Notes: generated from the sequence alone by a model not told the origin. DNA of 64,000 nucleotides from Sambucus nigra (GCA_949130495.1 OX422208.1:692803702-692867701), one strand, 5' to 3'; positions 43,836 to 56,162 are shown, numbered from the stretch's first letter. A program made the numbers and translations.

Positions 43836-43987
43836 CAATTTTGGCACATTTTAAAACAGTGCCAAATTTTGGCACTGTTTTAAAGTGTGCCAGATTTTTA
43901 TTAAACTGTGCCAGAATTTGGCACAGTTTTAAACTATGCTAGATTTTTAATATCAGGGTGTGCCAAATTGATATTTTTGGTGTAGTG
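43836..43987. repeat. Right subterminal repeats and terminus of the CACTA
   Basis: Four units of the TTTGGCAC/GTGCCA type lie at 43848, 43869, 43898 and 43915, followed by GTGTGCCAAATTGATATTTT and the terminal GGTGTAGTG. They are inverted relative to the left end. Confidence 0.85.
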
Positions 43988-44760
43988 TATGGAGCACATA
44001 ATGGAGAATTATTTAAAATAATTCTAACAGTCTTCTACTTGATCCATAATTATCATAAAATGCGCAATAATCTTTTAGTCATCCTTAAATGGTTTTTTAT
44101 AAACACGTTAATCAAACAGATCATTAATGTGAGTCATGGCGCTTATATATTAATTCAAGAGCATGATCGCTTCCATGTACCACGACATTAACAAATCATC
44201 CAATAAGTTCTATAAATAGGTTTATTCAATAATGGTCCAATAAAGTCTTTGTAAAAGACTATTTCTGCCACATTCTTTCATTCACAGGCATGTGTACAAT
44301 AACAACAAAAATAAATTATTATGAAACACTGTATGATATCATATGGTAGTATTAAAATAAGTACTAAAAATCCACTACATCAAGATTCTATCGGCTATAC
44401 TTAAAACTCGAATATTAAGAATGCTTCATTAATGTCTTTCATGATAGTCCAATCATGTGGATTTTTTATGTTAACACTTGTACAAATGTGTTAAATGACA
44501 CTTGTTTCAGAATTTCTTCTTTAAAAGGTATTTACATTCAATGTGCCTAGTTACTCACATAATACCTAATGTATCTTAATAAAGAAGCTTGCAATGATAG
44601 TATCATAATATTTCAGCAGCTTGGCAATATTGTCGACAACTTCAAGTCCCGAAATTTAAGTTATATTGCCATAATCGATAAGTTGTAGCATCAAAGCATG
44701 CTACAGATTCAAATTTTCATAATAGTCAATGGACTGTGTTGCACTCCTTCATTATATTGG
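43988..44760 (-). pseudogene. Decayed copia element 3' end: LTR start, 3' UTR and RNase H tail
   Basis: The LTR start TGTTAGAATTATTTT (minus strand, 44031) is preceded by GGATCAAGTAGAAGAC, the remnant of the usual GATCCAAGTGGGAGA polypurine tract. Higher up, minus-strand fragments read IVDNIAKLLKYYDTIIASFF and FIGPLLNKPIYRTY. These correspond to the RNase H end of SIRE/Angela/Tork-type copia elements (VDN-x-AVKF, ADPLTK). Many stops make it very old. Confidence 0.5.
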
Positions 44761-45616
44761 TCGTTAAACCAAAATAAACATAAGTAGTATCTCATAACTT
44801 CATCCATTATACATTAAAAATTCATGTATCATATTATTTCTCCACTTTACAATTCCTTATTGTAAAAATAAATTTGAAAATGCGGAAGCCCCCAAATTTC
44901 AAACTTAAATTTCCAAATGCGGAATAGGATGGTTAAACACACATAAACTTTTAAACTAACATAAATAAATTGTTGAATTTTTCTTTAACCATAAATTTAA
45001 TTTAACCCAAGTCTTCAATTAGCCTAGCAACAATTAATTCAATTTTCAATATAGGCCAAACGAAATTTTATTAAATTAAATTCTGGACTTGAATTGATTT
45101 AAACTTTAACTTACCCAAACTTATTTTAACACCAAATTAAACGAGATTGTGATTAAACCAAATTTTAACTTGATTAAACCTAAGCATGCATTCTAAGTGA
45201 GTTTTGCAAGATAAATAAATCACAATCACACGAGAGGCGTGATGTACGAGGAAACCCCAAATGTGAAAAACCTCGAACGGCCCTTGCCTACAAGTCCACT
45301 CGGTATGGTAATTACAAATACAAGACAGACGACTTACGTCCTCAACTTTACTCCCTACAAGCCTTGATGCATCTTCTTGTACCAACCTCCGCCTAGTCGA
45401 CAACTACGGACTCCACCGTAGTCTCAAAATCAACCGATGGGGCTATAGTCTTCGTCAACCCGCACACGAACTCTATCTCCATATGGGAACACCGAAGCAA
45501 ACAAACTTCTTCTACTTTGTAGGTAGGGAATGAAAACCCAAACTTCTCCTTTGTTGGGGTAGAGATGAACCTGGTGCCTAACAAACTCTCCAAGTAAAAT
45601 ATATATATGAGCGAAC
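44761..45616 (-). repeat. Possible copia LTR (R-U5) fragment and unassigned sequence
   Basis: On the minus strand 45330-45220 reads GAGTGGACTTGTAGGCAAGG and GGTTTTTCACATTTGGGGTT, a layout resembling the R-U5 region of plant copia LTRs (GTGGACGTAGGCA..). Boundaries are unknown. The frames at 45137-45403 and 45393-45593 are not credible proteins. Confidence 0.3.
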
Positions 45617-48289
45617 TCTAATACCCCTTACTTTTGAGTATTTTTTTATATTAAATTAACGCGCGGGTTAATTATGTAAAATAAATAAAAATCGAAGTAA
45701 ATATTAATTTGTGTAATTTAAGATTAATATTTATGAGTATTGCATATTTACCATTACGTGAATGTAAATAGTGTAATATTATGTTATGTTCCGTCGTTGC
45801 GCATTAAAGTGACGGTTATTGTTTTTATCCCAATCGGAGTATGTTAAGAAACTTAATATGACGTTGGGATAGGAAGTTATTAACGATATCTCGAATGTTA
45901 GTGTAGAGGGCACAATTAGTTCAGGAAGGGTCGAGATAGTCAAATTAAGTCCCATGGATGTTTTTGGGTTTCGGGGTACTTTCGGTTGGCTATGACTTAA
46001 TTATGATATTACGAGTCATTTTAAGTATGTGGTAGCATTTAATGTTGGACTTGAGTGTATTTTAGCTATATTGTGTAGTTAGTCTTGTAAGAGCAATTCA
46101 AGTTCATTTGTGTTAACATAGAAAGAAAGAGAGAGGAGAAGAGATTGAGAGAAAGAAGATAAAAGAGAGAAAATTAGAGATTTGAGCTTGGAATCACATC
46201 AACGGGAAGAAATCTGAGACTTCAATCTTGAGGAAAGTTATTAAACATGCAAAACTTTATGATTGTGTTGAATAACTTGTATAAATGATTAGTGTTCTTG
46301 AGTTTAAACCATTTAGGGATTTTGGTGATTTTGTTGTCTAAATCCTCATGTATATGATATAGACATGGTTTGAGTGGTTTATATTAATGGGTCATCATGT
46401 GGGAGTGATTTTGGATGATGTTGGTTGATGATAGTTAGTTTAGATGGAAGAAGAAATAGTTGGGAGATTTAGGTTTTCGTCTAAACCAGTAGCCATAACT
46501 GGGTTGTCCAACCCAGGCGAATCGATTCGCCCCTTGGCGAATTAATTCGCTAAAATGGTAGGCTACAGGTCTGAGGTAGCGAATCGATTCGGAGTAAATC
46601 GAATCGATTCGCCAAATTAGCATCTTTATAGAAACTTTGGTTCTCTCGAATGAATCGATTCGCTTTCTGGCAAATCAATTCAGAAATCCCGTTGTTTTAA
46701 ACGATTTTTTCAACTCTGTTTCAACTCCTTTTCTCTTGGGTTTAAAGCTTAGGAACCTTATTATATGATGTGTTGTAGATGTATACGATCTTATATAAGG
46801 AAATTGATACCCTAAGATAGTAAGGGGGCATCCGGGCATATTTCAGGGATTAGATAGGAGAGTATAATACCTCATGTGGTTAAGTAAACGATTGTAGGAT
46901 TGGTGTATAGTCGGATTGCATAGTTTTGGAATTCGGGGGCTAGTATAAAGTGTTTATACTTTATAGCCTAAATTCATTATATATATATATATATATATAT
47001 GCTTTCGGATGTGATAATTGTATATGTAATTAAGATATATCTTGTGATTATGGCATATATATGCACATACCTCTCTAAATTCTATCATAAGGGAAATTAC
47101 GCGAAAGAGATGAATCCTCCTGGCTAGTGAATGCAGGGAGATTATAGTCCTCAGTCCATAGCACCTATTGTTATATTGTGTGATTATTTTATTCGAAGTG
47201 AAGTAGTTTCGGGTATGGTTACGTCCCACTATTGAAAGGTATATGGTCGCTTCCCATGCGTTGTGATTTAGGATTAACTAAACAGCGAGATATCGAATGT
47301 GGGTACCCAGGTGGTCATAATAATAGGCTCTGGAAGATGATAGCAATTAGGGATGCATCCAGTGGGGTGACTCTCGTAAGGATGGTCTTAGAACTGTTAT
47401 TGTATGAACAAAATTGTTCTCATTGAAATTGTATTTTAATAAGAAGGATTAAATGGAATTGTGAACCAACTCTAATCATATGTGATCCTCCGGGATTAAA
47501 TGACTTGTGAGGTTAAATAAATGAGAAAATTAGTAAACTAGGAATATTGTATATTATTAAAGTTATGCGAATCATATCATCGGTAGATAGTTAGGTCATC
47601 CTTACTAGTAGTCAAATAGATTAACTTAAAGTAAAATGGACGCGATAGGTTATGCACTTTCGAGGAGGGGTGAGCATAATTTCTTAAGTGAAGAGAGAAT
47701 CTAAACTGTTTATGAAATCTTGCATTCATAGTTTTTATGCATATTATTCACTTATATATCATATCAAACCGGGCCCTGACCCGTTTATATTTTGCTCTCC
47801 TCGTGTGGTTCTTGTTTATGTTCAGGTTCTCCGCCGCAAGGGCGCCCGTTCTGACCTTCCCTTCTAGTGTTAAAGGAACTACAACATTTTACGAATGTTG
47901 TAGGATTTTTGTACTATAAGCATAAATTTCTTTTGGATATTCTAGTTATGATTCGTCAGTTATATTCGGGCATGTTGCTCAAGTTTCTTACTCATAGCTA
48001 CTATTACACTTGTCGTGACCTTTTTGTATCAGTGTGCTAACCGACCACTTATTCGATTATGTTCTGTAGTAATGCCATAAAATTGTTAGTTGTATACATT
48101 AACCTTTTGTTACATTAAGTGGTTGGCTGAATTTTTTTTTATAAATTTTACATCCGTTTTTAAAATGTTGGATGGCTGTCTCGTGTTATATTTATGAGAC
48201 AGTGATGCTAAGAATGGGCCATTTAAGATTCCTATTTTTATTAGAGTTGCGGGCTGGCCACCTCTTATTTTAATAAGCGGGGTGTAACA
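45617..48289 (+). repeat. 5' LTR of the plus-strand chromovirus
   Basis: It starts TCTAATACCCC (TGTAATACCCC mutated) and ends GGGGTGTAACA two bases before the primer site, 2673 bp. It holds a palindrome cluster and TATA box in U3 and (TA)n at 46979. Short frames in it (for example at 47232 and 47737) are not genes. Confidence 0.75.
46516..46800 (+). promoter_or_regulatory. GAATCGATTC palindrome cluster and TATA box
   Basis: A perfect 16-bp palindrome, GGCGAATCGATTCGCC (46516-46531), is followed by GCGAATTAATTCGC (46537), CGAATCGATTCG (46580 and 46600), GAATCGATTC (46652) and a degraded unit at 46670. The TATA box TTATATAAGG is at 46791-46800. That is five to six binding-site-like palindromes in 160 bp, ending about 110 bp before the TATA. 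Confidence 0.65.
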
Positions 48290-48291
48290 AA

Positions 48292-48303
48292 TGGTATTAG
48301 AGC
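48292..48303 (+). other. Primer binding site, initiator Met tRNA
   Basis: TGGTATTAGAGC is complementary to the 3' end of initiator tRNA-Met except for one C-to-T change, two bases after the LTR. Confidence 0.85.
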
Positions 48304-48470
48304 ATCAGGTTCTAGAGTCTTTAGGATCTGTGCGGACTTATCACGTTCTATCGAAGCGTTCTTGGAAATAGAGCCCTATTATTAGGATTATTTTATCTAT
48401 GCATGTCTACGATATTTTGCAAGGATAAATTATTTTAACTGTATTCTAATTCAATTTATTTTTATCTCAG

Positions 48471-49640
48471 ATGCCGCCTAGACGAGGTCATCCGGTAAGG
48501 GTAAACCGAGTTGCAGATGATGTAGAGCTCGCACCACCATAAGGATACGATGGAGGTGGCTAATATTGTAGCCTAGACGGTTAACTCTTCAATGACCTCT
48601 ATGGCACAACAAATTCCACAATCTCAACAACCGACAGCGCCGGTGGCTTAAGCCCATTCAGGACCCTCTGCATGGGAAAGAGTTATAGAATCCCAATGGA
48701 AGGAGGACATTTAATGCCATCTTCGAATAATGGAATGTAGCGAGGTGTGGAAACAGATTCTCGCCACCTTTAAACTAGTGGGAGTAGCTCTCCAATGGTG
48801 GGAGTCGGTGACAACTCCAGAACAAATGGATATCATGACTATCTCAGAATTTTGGATTCTTTATGATCGAAGGTATTTTCCTCCAGCAGTCGAGAAGGAG
48901 ATGAGGAGGAAACATTAGGATGTTTCTCAAGGGGAGAGATCGGTGGAGGAGTATTAAGAGGAATTTACTCATTTGGAAAATTTTGTGCCGGACTAGGTAA
49001 GTACGGAAGAGATGAGGATCTCTAAATTTGTCGAAGGTTTGAATTGGAGGATAAGGCAGCATCTGTTGGGGAACCCTACCTTACAAACTTTTGGCAATGT
49101 GATGATCATAGATTTGCTCCATTTCCAGGATCACCGTCTTCACTTGAAGGGGAGTAGGAAAATAGGGGATTCTGGATAATCTATTAAACCAGGAGGGAAT
49201 GGTGCCGATGGAGCACTACCACCACCACAGCAGTCGAGGAATAAACAGAAAGAGAGAGACCTTCAGCAAGGGGACCCGATTAAAAAACAACATTTTGGGG
49301 GTTTCAGATCTGATGGAGGTAGTTTTAGGCAAAATCAGGGTGCTCGGTAGTGACAAATAGTCCCACAGGGCCAAGCCGGTCGAGGGAATAATGGAGGTTG
49401 AGGCCAGTAGGGCCAGTGTGCAGGGCAATTTCGGAATAACAATCTGGGCTGACATCTAGAGAACTATGTGACCCGTTATTTTCAGTGCAGTGAGATGGGT
49501 CACATGAGGAAATTTTGTCCACAGTTGAATAGGGGAAATTTCCTGGAGGTCCTCAGAATCAGCCGGCATCTCTACAACTTCCAGCACCTATTCCAGTCAT
49601 ACCACAGCAACAGGGACAACTTCAGTTTTGGCAAATCTAC
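48471..49640 (+). pseudogene. Chromovirus gag
   Basis: It begins ATGCCGCCTAGACGAGGTC (MPPRRG), a usual start of Tekay-like gag. The core is at 48730-48918 with GVALQWWESVTTPEQMD, WILYDRRYFPPAVEKEM. The knuckle near 49477-49515 reads YFQCSEMGHMRKFCP, in which the first Cys of CX2CX4HX4C is Tyr. Stops follow at PP, EEY and elsewhere, and frame changes occur. It would form the particle. Confidence 0.85.
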
Positions 49641-49655
49641 AATGTCCAAAATGCT

Positions 49656-50110
49656 TTGTTTCCTCGAGCACCGCCAGCACCACCAGATATTGAGGGTAAG
49701 TTTCCCATTCATGGGTTTGTGGGTCGGGTCTTATTTGACACGGGATCAACACACTTATTTATAGCCACGCACTTTGCTCATTCTGTGGGATTATTAGAGT
49801 CTGCCGATAGTACTTTTATGAGTGTAGATTCTCCCATGGGTGATGGCTCACTTATATTATTTATTTGTAAAGGGGTGGGAATAGACCTTGGTAGATTATG
49901 ATTTGAAGCTAACTTACTCGTTCTGAATATGGTCAGTTATGATGTTATTATGGGCATGGATTCATTAGTGAAATACTGGGCCATGGTAAATTGTTATGGG
50001 AGTAGTGTAGTCTTTGCCATTACGGGGACATAAATGTTTTTTGTATTCATGCGTCTTCCGGAAGGAGGTTCGAGCACTCACTTGTACTGTATTAAGGATG
50101 AGATTTCATA
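49656..50110 (+). pseudogene. Chromovirus aspartic protease
   Basis: FPIHGFVGRVLFDTGSTHLF carries the intact DTGST active site, followed by SADSTFMSVDSPMGDGSLIL and, after a stop, VSYDVIMGMDSLVKYWAMVN. It continues into FVFMRLPEGGSSTHLY. The homologous segment in the minus-strand element lacks the first half. Confidence 0.85.
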
Positions 50111-50139
50111 AGATATAGTTATTTCCTTAGACTCGATTC

Positions 50140-50787
50140 CTGTTGTTAGAGAATTTGAAGATGTATTTTAGGAAATCCCTAGCTTACTTCCAAGTCGTGA
50201 GATTGAGTTCGTAATCGACTTAGCACCAGGAACTAGGCCGATTGCGCGAACTCCATACCATATGGCTCCTTTAGAAATGCGGGAGTTGCGAGATCAAATT
50301 CAATAATTGTTGGGACAGGGGGTTCATTTGATGTAGCACGTCCCCGTAGGATGCCCTTTTATTATTATTCTTGAGAAAGAGAGATGGTTTCCTCCGTTTA
50401 TGCAATGACTACCACGAATTGAATAAGGTAACCATCCAAAATAAATACCCGCTACCTCGAATAGAAGATTTATTTGATCAATTGAGAGGAGCGTCGTACT
50501 TCTCTAAGATAGATTTGAGGACTGGGTACCACCAGTTGCGAATTTGAGAGCAGAACGTGTCTAAAACCGAGTTCTTGACTAGGTATGGGTCCTATGAGTT
50601 TTTGGTTATGCCCTTTGGCCTAACCAATGCTCTGGCAGTGTTTATGGACCTTATGAATAGAGTATTTTGTGACTTCTTAGACCAGTTTGTGATAGTGTTT
50701 ATGAATGACATTATAGTCTATTATAGAACTGAAGTTGATCATGCCGAACACTTGCGATTGGTCCTGCAGGCACTACGGGAGGTTTGA
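50140..50787 (+). pseudogene. Chromovirus reverse transcriptase, N-terminal half
   Basis: It reads [68 protein letters not shown] and [20 protein letters not shown]. The catalytic box is FMNDIIVYY, with the first Asp replaced by Asn. Stops (QIQ*, HLM*, RI*) and a frame change near 50370 are present. It ends in [13 protein letters not shown], where similarity abruptly stops; thumb, RNase H and integrase are missing. Confidence 0.88.
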
Positions 50788-51120
50788 GCCTGCAGAGGTG
50801 GAAGCTTTCATGCCTTCTAAGTCAATAGGTATGATCAGAGTTTGTTTGACTAACCTCGCAATAAAATAGGTGGTTAACTTAGGATGGTCTGTAATTCTAA
50901 TCCTATGGTGAATATGCCAAAATTTATGTAGATCAGTAAAATTAACATCTTGAGTGCGAGGAGGTTTCTTGTTATTGCTATGTATCAAAAACATGAAAAA
51001 AAATCATTCACCATCAGTCACATGGAAAGAAAAATGAAAAATCAAAGGTTCAATTGCCACCTAGCCTATGCCTTGCCCTTTCTGAGGGCATCTTACGTCT
51101 TTATATTCCTTTCCCTCAGG
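50788..51120 (+). other. Sequence between chromovirus RT and a copia-type polypurine tract
   Basis: This sequence is not chromovirus. It ends in the polypurine tract of the following LTR, so it is probably the 3' untranslated end of another element. A Lys-rich frame (950-1200 region) has no domain. Confidence 0.35.
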
Positions 51121-51980
51121 AAGGGGGGAGTGTTGTCGATTCTTTATAATGACCTCGTGATCCTAGTATTATTTATTAGAATTAAGAAAATTCACAACTA
51201 AATCTCGATTGTCTACCCTCATCTTCAAACAGTAAATATGTTTATAAGTTGTTGCCCATTGGTAATAGTACCTGATGTCAATGATACCAAGATTGATCCC
51301 ATATAACTCGTTAATGCGGTGAACCCCATTAATGATCCTCTAAGTATTTGGAGAGACAGGGGCTAAACCATATTGAAGTATTGGTAAAGTCTAGAAACAT
51401 TCAATTTGGGTCATTTACAAAAATTTCCTCTGATCAATGCACAAAGACTTCGGACAATTATCAACCTTCGACCATAAGAGGAACCTTTCTACTCCCACAG
51501 AGAGAGAAGACTTATTAACCGTGAATAGTTGAGTAGACGCACAAAGTACAACGACCTTAAAGAGACCCTATACTTTGGGGTAAATTGTGGGGTCAAGAAT
51601 CGCACTAGCAAATGCGCTCAAGTCACTTGCACCTATAATTAATGAAGACACCAACTCATATTGGAATCCTTAAATACAATCACTTGTGACAACCAATCAT
51701 GATAACAAATAGGTCCAAACTCTTAGGAATAACTATTAATGGGTCTTCGGACTCTCCTAAGTTTCCTTATAAATATAAATGCGCCCCACAAAAGAGGTTC
51801 ATGTATCATTTTAATCACGAGTAGTACTAGTACTCTGCCGACTTGAGTTCTTAAGTAATAAATAACAACACTAGCACCCCGTGGACATAGGCGCGTTGTC
51901 GAACCACGTACATCTTGTATTGTGTGTGTGATCTCATTACTGACTGTCATTATTATTCTTTATTGGCTTGTTCGCATTGA
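51121..51980 (+). repeat. Polypurine tract and LTR of a truncated copia-type element
   Basis: AAGGGGGGAG (51121-51130) is followed directly by TGTTGTCGATTC. Downstream come a TATA-like TATAAATATAAATGCGCC (51763-51780) and CCCCGTGGACATAGGCGCGT TGTCGAACCACGTACATC (51877-51914). The last is the conserved R-U5 phrase of many plant copia LTRs. The LTR end is not determined and no second copy is in the window. Confidence 0.5.
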
Positions 51981-52068
51981 ATATCATCACTTGTAGGAAA
52001 TTATCACCTACATTACCAAGAATCCCGATGCATAGGTGTTTAACATTCATGTATTGTCCTCACAACCG

Positions 52069-52107
<39 letters not shown>

Positions 52108-52685
52108 ATCAAGGCTAATCCATTGCCTAAGAACATCCATACTCTTACATATATACCCACCTATATATGCACATATATACCAACCGAAGCATAAGGTACA
52201 ACACCCTTCTGTAACTAATTGCACCCGAACTACCCAACTAATCGTGTGTCCCCTCCAACTACCTAAACACCATGTATATTACCTAATTTTACATATCAAA
52301 ATTCACATATAGGATATAGCATAACAATAATATACCCTTGCATTTCTAAATCCTCATACCAAATTATGCTTCATCATTATAAATTTATTAGCTCTACTTC
52401 CTAATTTAATCACATCATAGAGTTCCCTTAATTCACCAAAGTATATATATAAATAAACCTCCCCAATTATATATAACCCAAAATTTAAGTCCCAAACTGA
52501 ATTGATCCACAAACTAACAAAACTAACTTAAATTTCCATTCCTGACCGATCCCTTTAGCAGATCAATCTTTTTTTTCCCGATCAATCACCTATTTTGCAT
52601 ACCCAAAATGACGTAGTTTTGTTGTAACGCACCAGGAACCCTTCATTTTCATTTTTATTCATATCATATCGTAATAAAAGGTTTT
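51981..52685 (-). repeat. Unassigned AT-rich region, older LTR relic left of the LARD
   Basis: There is (TA)n at 52072-52105. From about 52110 the text resembles the AT-rich chromovirus LTRs. Joined across the LARD with 62234-63196 it probably formed one minus-strand LTR. No gene is visible. Confidence 0.4.
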
Positions 52686-53118
52686 TGTGACACCCCGTCT
52701 AATAAAATACCGGGCGATCACTCCTATATCAAATTAAAACAGGAGTCTCATATGGATCATTCTTAGCATCACTGTCGAAAATTCATTTAATTACTAATAT
52801 CCTATTAGGCTGGAGTCAAAATTTTACATAACTACTCTTTTTAAACGAATATAATTAAAACATCCACACAGTTTTGCATAAATGAAACTGAAATGAATAA
52901 AATAACCGAACACTCGGTCAAAATATACAACCATATCGAATGTTGTGCTAAAAGAATAAATAAATGCAATTGGGTTATTAACCCGAATGTTTATACAATA
53001 CCTCCTATCTAGATTACAAGAAAGGAAGCGACTATCAAGAACCTGAACGCATCCACAGCTGCTGCAACTGACGTCTGACTCAAAGGAAGTGCCATCTAGG
53101 CGTCCCTATGTCGGGACA

Positions 53119-53181
<63 letters not shown>

Positions 53182-53470
53182 CAAGAAAAGGAAAAGTAGA
53201 TAAACGGGTCAGAGCCCGAGTTTGAAAAATATTTAGCAAGTGCATAAATGCCTTATTTTTAGAAAAAGGTTTTATCTCATATTTAAGTTTGGTATCACAC
53301 TCCCATGAGATATCCCTCACCTCTCTTCTAACAATGCACACCTAACGTATCCTAACAAATACCCTAGTCAAGCTATCCCGCCTAACTAGATTGATGCATC
53401 CGTATACTGGAAACCCATCCATCCCGAGTACTAAGGATTAAACTTTCCTCCATTCTCAACACTGCATTAA

Positions 53471-53535
53471 GTTTGTGCGTGGGGTGTCTCGCGAAGCGAA
53501 ATCTAAACAAGGAATCCCCCCGATACACTACTACT
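53471..53535. repeat. LARD dispersed motif, copy 1 (3' LTR)
   Basis: The plus strand reads GTTTGTGCGTGGGGTGTCTC then GCGAAGCGAAATCTAAACAA GG. Related copies are at 56690-56765, 57165-57235 and 59541-59630. The core AAGCGAAATC-A-ACAAGGAA is shared by the first three. Confidence 0.8.
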
Positions 53536-55058
53536 TGGCAGGGTTAATGGTAGAGATCCATTAGGCCCTTAGTACAAAACTAATGTATACATTCTTATAT
53601 ATACATATCACATTCATTTTATATACGTTTTACCATATACACCCGGATAATATCTCCCGGACTGAGGTTTACTTTATATACAACTTTATAATATACGTTC
53701 GAATCTATCTCCCGGACTGAGGTGTATTCTATACTCATTTCAAAACTTTCTATTTCCCTTCTTATATCCAGGAAATATATTTAAAAGCCAATTGATTATC
53801 ATGAATTGCTTTAACACATCATATAACTTTTTAAAATCCAGTTTTATTATCATAAAAAAAACGTTTTTTCCGTTTTATAACATCCCATTTTCCTTCTCAT
53901 ATCCAGGAAATGTATTTGAAGCCATTTTTATTATCATAAAAATTCTTTAACTATACCACATGCTTCCATTTCCCTTCTTCCATCCGGGAAATGTATCCGA
54001 AGCAAAATCAATTATCCCATTTCCCTTCTCATATCCGGGAAATTTATTTAAAGCCACTTTATTATCATAAAATTCTTTAACAAATCTAAGACCACCCCTC
54101 TGGGTTTCCCCACTGGACGCACCCTTAAATGGCTATCATCTTCCAGGGCCTATCAAACAAGACAACCTAGGAACCTACCAACTTCGGGAAGCGGCCATAT
54201 GTCTGCGGGAGAGTCATGACCACACCCAGAATCACCTCACCAAAGCAGTAAAATATAATCGCTCATATGGCCTAGGACTATATCCACCCTGCATTCATTA
54301 GCCAGGGGGCATCACTATACGCACGCAACTTCCCTTATGATAGTGATTTTGGGAGGTGGGTAACCATAATTTATTAATTATGAAAAATCATTCCTTTTAC
54401 ATTTTGAAAACATTCATTTTTATATTTTCAAAATCATTTACCTCATATCATATATATATACTTTAATCACATAGTATATACATATACCATATATTCCTCC
54501 CCGAATATATAAATGGCCATAATTGCCAATCTCATCTAGCGATGACCAATAATCCCAAAAATTCTCTCAGAGAATCATAATCATGTATTCATATAAGCAT
54601 GATGCTATACCCAAAGTATTTCCTTACTTAGTTTAATACTAATTGCCTCAATCATCTCTTAAAGATTTATTGGATATCTCCAATTATACCATTTCACTCT
54701 AAGTGAAATATATATATCGATATTCCCAAATTATCCTATTTGTCTCGTAGGATACACTAAATCCACAATCAATTATAATTATGCTTCCTATACGCATAAT
54801 TATATAGACCTAAATTCCCACCGAAATATCCTAGGGATTTATCTTTCCCTAACAACCTTAAATTTAATGGGTTATGGATTTCATTTCCATAAACCCAAGG
54901 ACTACATCTCGTCGAATTAGTCATTTAGGGATCCCCACCATATTTTAGGGACCCCGACATCTTAACTTATCAACTATTCTATTTTCCTCGAAAATATAGT
55001 TTAAGGGATTATGCATTAAAAAACCCACCTTGTCCTCCTAAATTTCCTCAATTAGAGG

Positions 55059-55250
55059 GCTATATACTCCTAAATAGTCCCTTAGGTTATCCCAAAATTA
55101 ACCTCGAATCAATTAGAATCGGAGTTCATCCTATCCAATTCACCCTAGGAAAATTGCCCAAGTTCCTGTAGGGTCGATCGATCGACCCTTGGTCATCGGT
55201 CGATCGAGGCTTCGATCGATCGACCTCTGCTAGTCGATCAATAGACCATG
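55059..55250 (-). promoter_or_regulatory. GATCGATC palindrome cluster and TATA box (3' LTR)
   Basis: The perfect 18-bp palindrome GGGTCGATCGATCGACCC (55171-55188) is followed by GGTCGATCGA, TTCGATCGATCGACC and a degraded TCGATCAATAGACC up to 55250. On the minus strand AGTATATAGCC (55059-55070) lies about 100 bp downstream. The cluster is conserved in the other LTR at 61250-61327. Confidence 0.6.
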
Positions 55251-56150
55251 CCGGACAGCTTCTTCTGCGAGAAGCTGTTTTCGGCCATTAAAGTTTCCTC
55301 AAGCTTTTGTCTCCTCATCTAACGTCCTACAACCTCAACCAACAACTAATACACATATAATAAGGGTTCTAAACGTCCTAGAACCTGAAATCACCAATTA
55401 ATTTAGGTTAAAACCTAAGTTGGTCAAATTAATTTATTATTGGGGTTTAAGTGTTTTAACTCCCGAAAAACCTGTTTTATCCACGAAAACCCAACCCAAA
55501 ATCTTTAGGGTTTATTAATACCAAACTACGATATGAGATATTTATGCAAAAAGGAAATAAAGCAAGTAAACACTTGCCTCGTGGATATAATCCGACGACC
55601 TCGACCTGAATCCCGCGGAGGTTGGCTGGAATCTCCCCTTTTTCCTCTTTTTCTCTCCTCCTCTCTCTCTTCTCTTTCTTTCTTTTTTCTCTTTTCTCCC
55701 TCTCACCCTCCTTTTATAAGGAGAAAAGGGTTTAACCCCTTAAAACCCAAAAATGACTCGTTTACTCAATTATGAGCCATTTTAACTCTAAAATTATCCG
55801 AAACCCAATTTCGATAATCGAATACTCTTTTTCGACTATCTCGGCCATTTCGAGACTCATGGCGCAGTCAAAATTCCCATCCGAGGTACTTGACCGCAAC
55901 TCACTATTTCAACCCAACATATCTTAATGCGGGTTTTTCCATTTAAATCTCACCTCGTGTCGCTTTACTCAACGGCGACATATAATTAAAATATTTCGAC
56001 CTATTTAATCCCAAAAATAATTACAATATCCATCGAAAATCACTTAATCCTCGAAAATCCCAAAAATCACTATTTCGGGAAAATCTCCAAATTCCAATTT
56101 ATACTTCAATTTTGGAATTTAATTGTCCCCAAAAGGACGGGTTGTTACAT

Positions 56151-56162
56151 ACTCCCCCCTTA
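56151..56162 (-). other. Polypurine tract of the LARD
   Basis: The minus strand reads AAGGGGGGAGTA directly before the 3' LTR start TGTAACAACC. Confidence 0.85.

Larger units (their letters stand above)
35848..43987. mobile_element. CACTA (En/Spm) transposon, 8.1 kb, without recognisable transposase
   Basis: The right terminus, inverted, reads CACTACACCAAAAATATCAA; the left reads CATTACACCCAAAATAGCAG, a mutated match. TAT stands on both sides (35845-35847 and 43988-43990), the 3-bp duplication of CACTA elements. Both ends carry dense subterminal repeats around TTTGGCAC and GTGCCA. Inside are a 168-bp tandem array, a LINE endonuclease scrap, a palindrome cluster and a captured HIR exon. No TNP2 (transposase_21) or TNPA-like domain was recognised, so it is probably non-autonomous or too decayed. 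Confidence 0.88.
45617..50787 (+). mobile_element. Plus-strand Tekay-like chromovirus, truncated in RT
   Basis: Order is LTR (45617-48289), primer site, gag, protease, RT N-terminal half. Sequence similarity stops at about 50787, with no RNase H, integrase or 3' LTR in the window. The primer region (TGGTATTAGAGCATCAGGTTCTAGAG) is the same as that of the LARD at 58750-58775, read in the other direction. Every domain contains stops or frameshifts. Confidence 0.85.
52686..56149 (-). repeat. 3' LTR of the LARD
   Basis: It begins on the minus strand TGTAACAACCCG at 56149 and ends GGGGTGTCACA at 52686. It contains a (TA)n of 60 bp at 53121-53180, tandem ATATCCAGGAAATGTATTTG units near 53750-54060, a GATCGATC cluster, and a CT-rich tract near 55625-55715. 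The plus-strand frame at 55533-55775 is low complexity. Confidence 0.93.

Noticed and set aside
35848..43987. A TNP2-type transposase in the CACTA
   Set aside because: I looked on both strands for transposase motifs and found only short unlinked frames.
55171..55250. GATCGATC cluster as restriction-modification or Dam sites
   Set aside because: This is plant nuclear DNA; the location upstream of a TATA box in an LTR fits a promoter element better.
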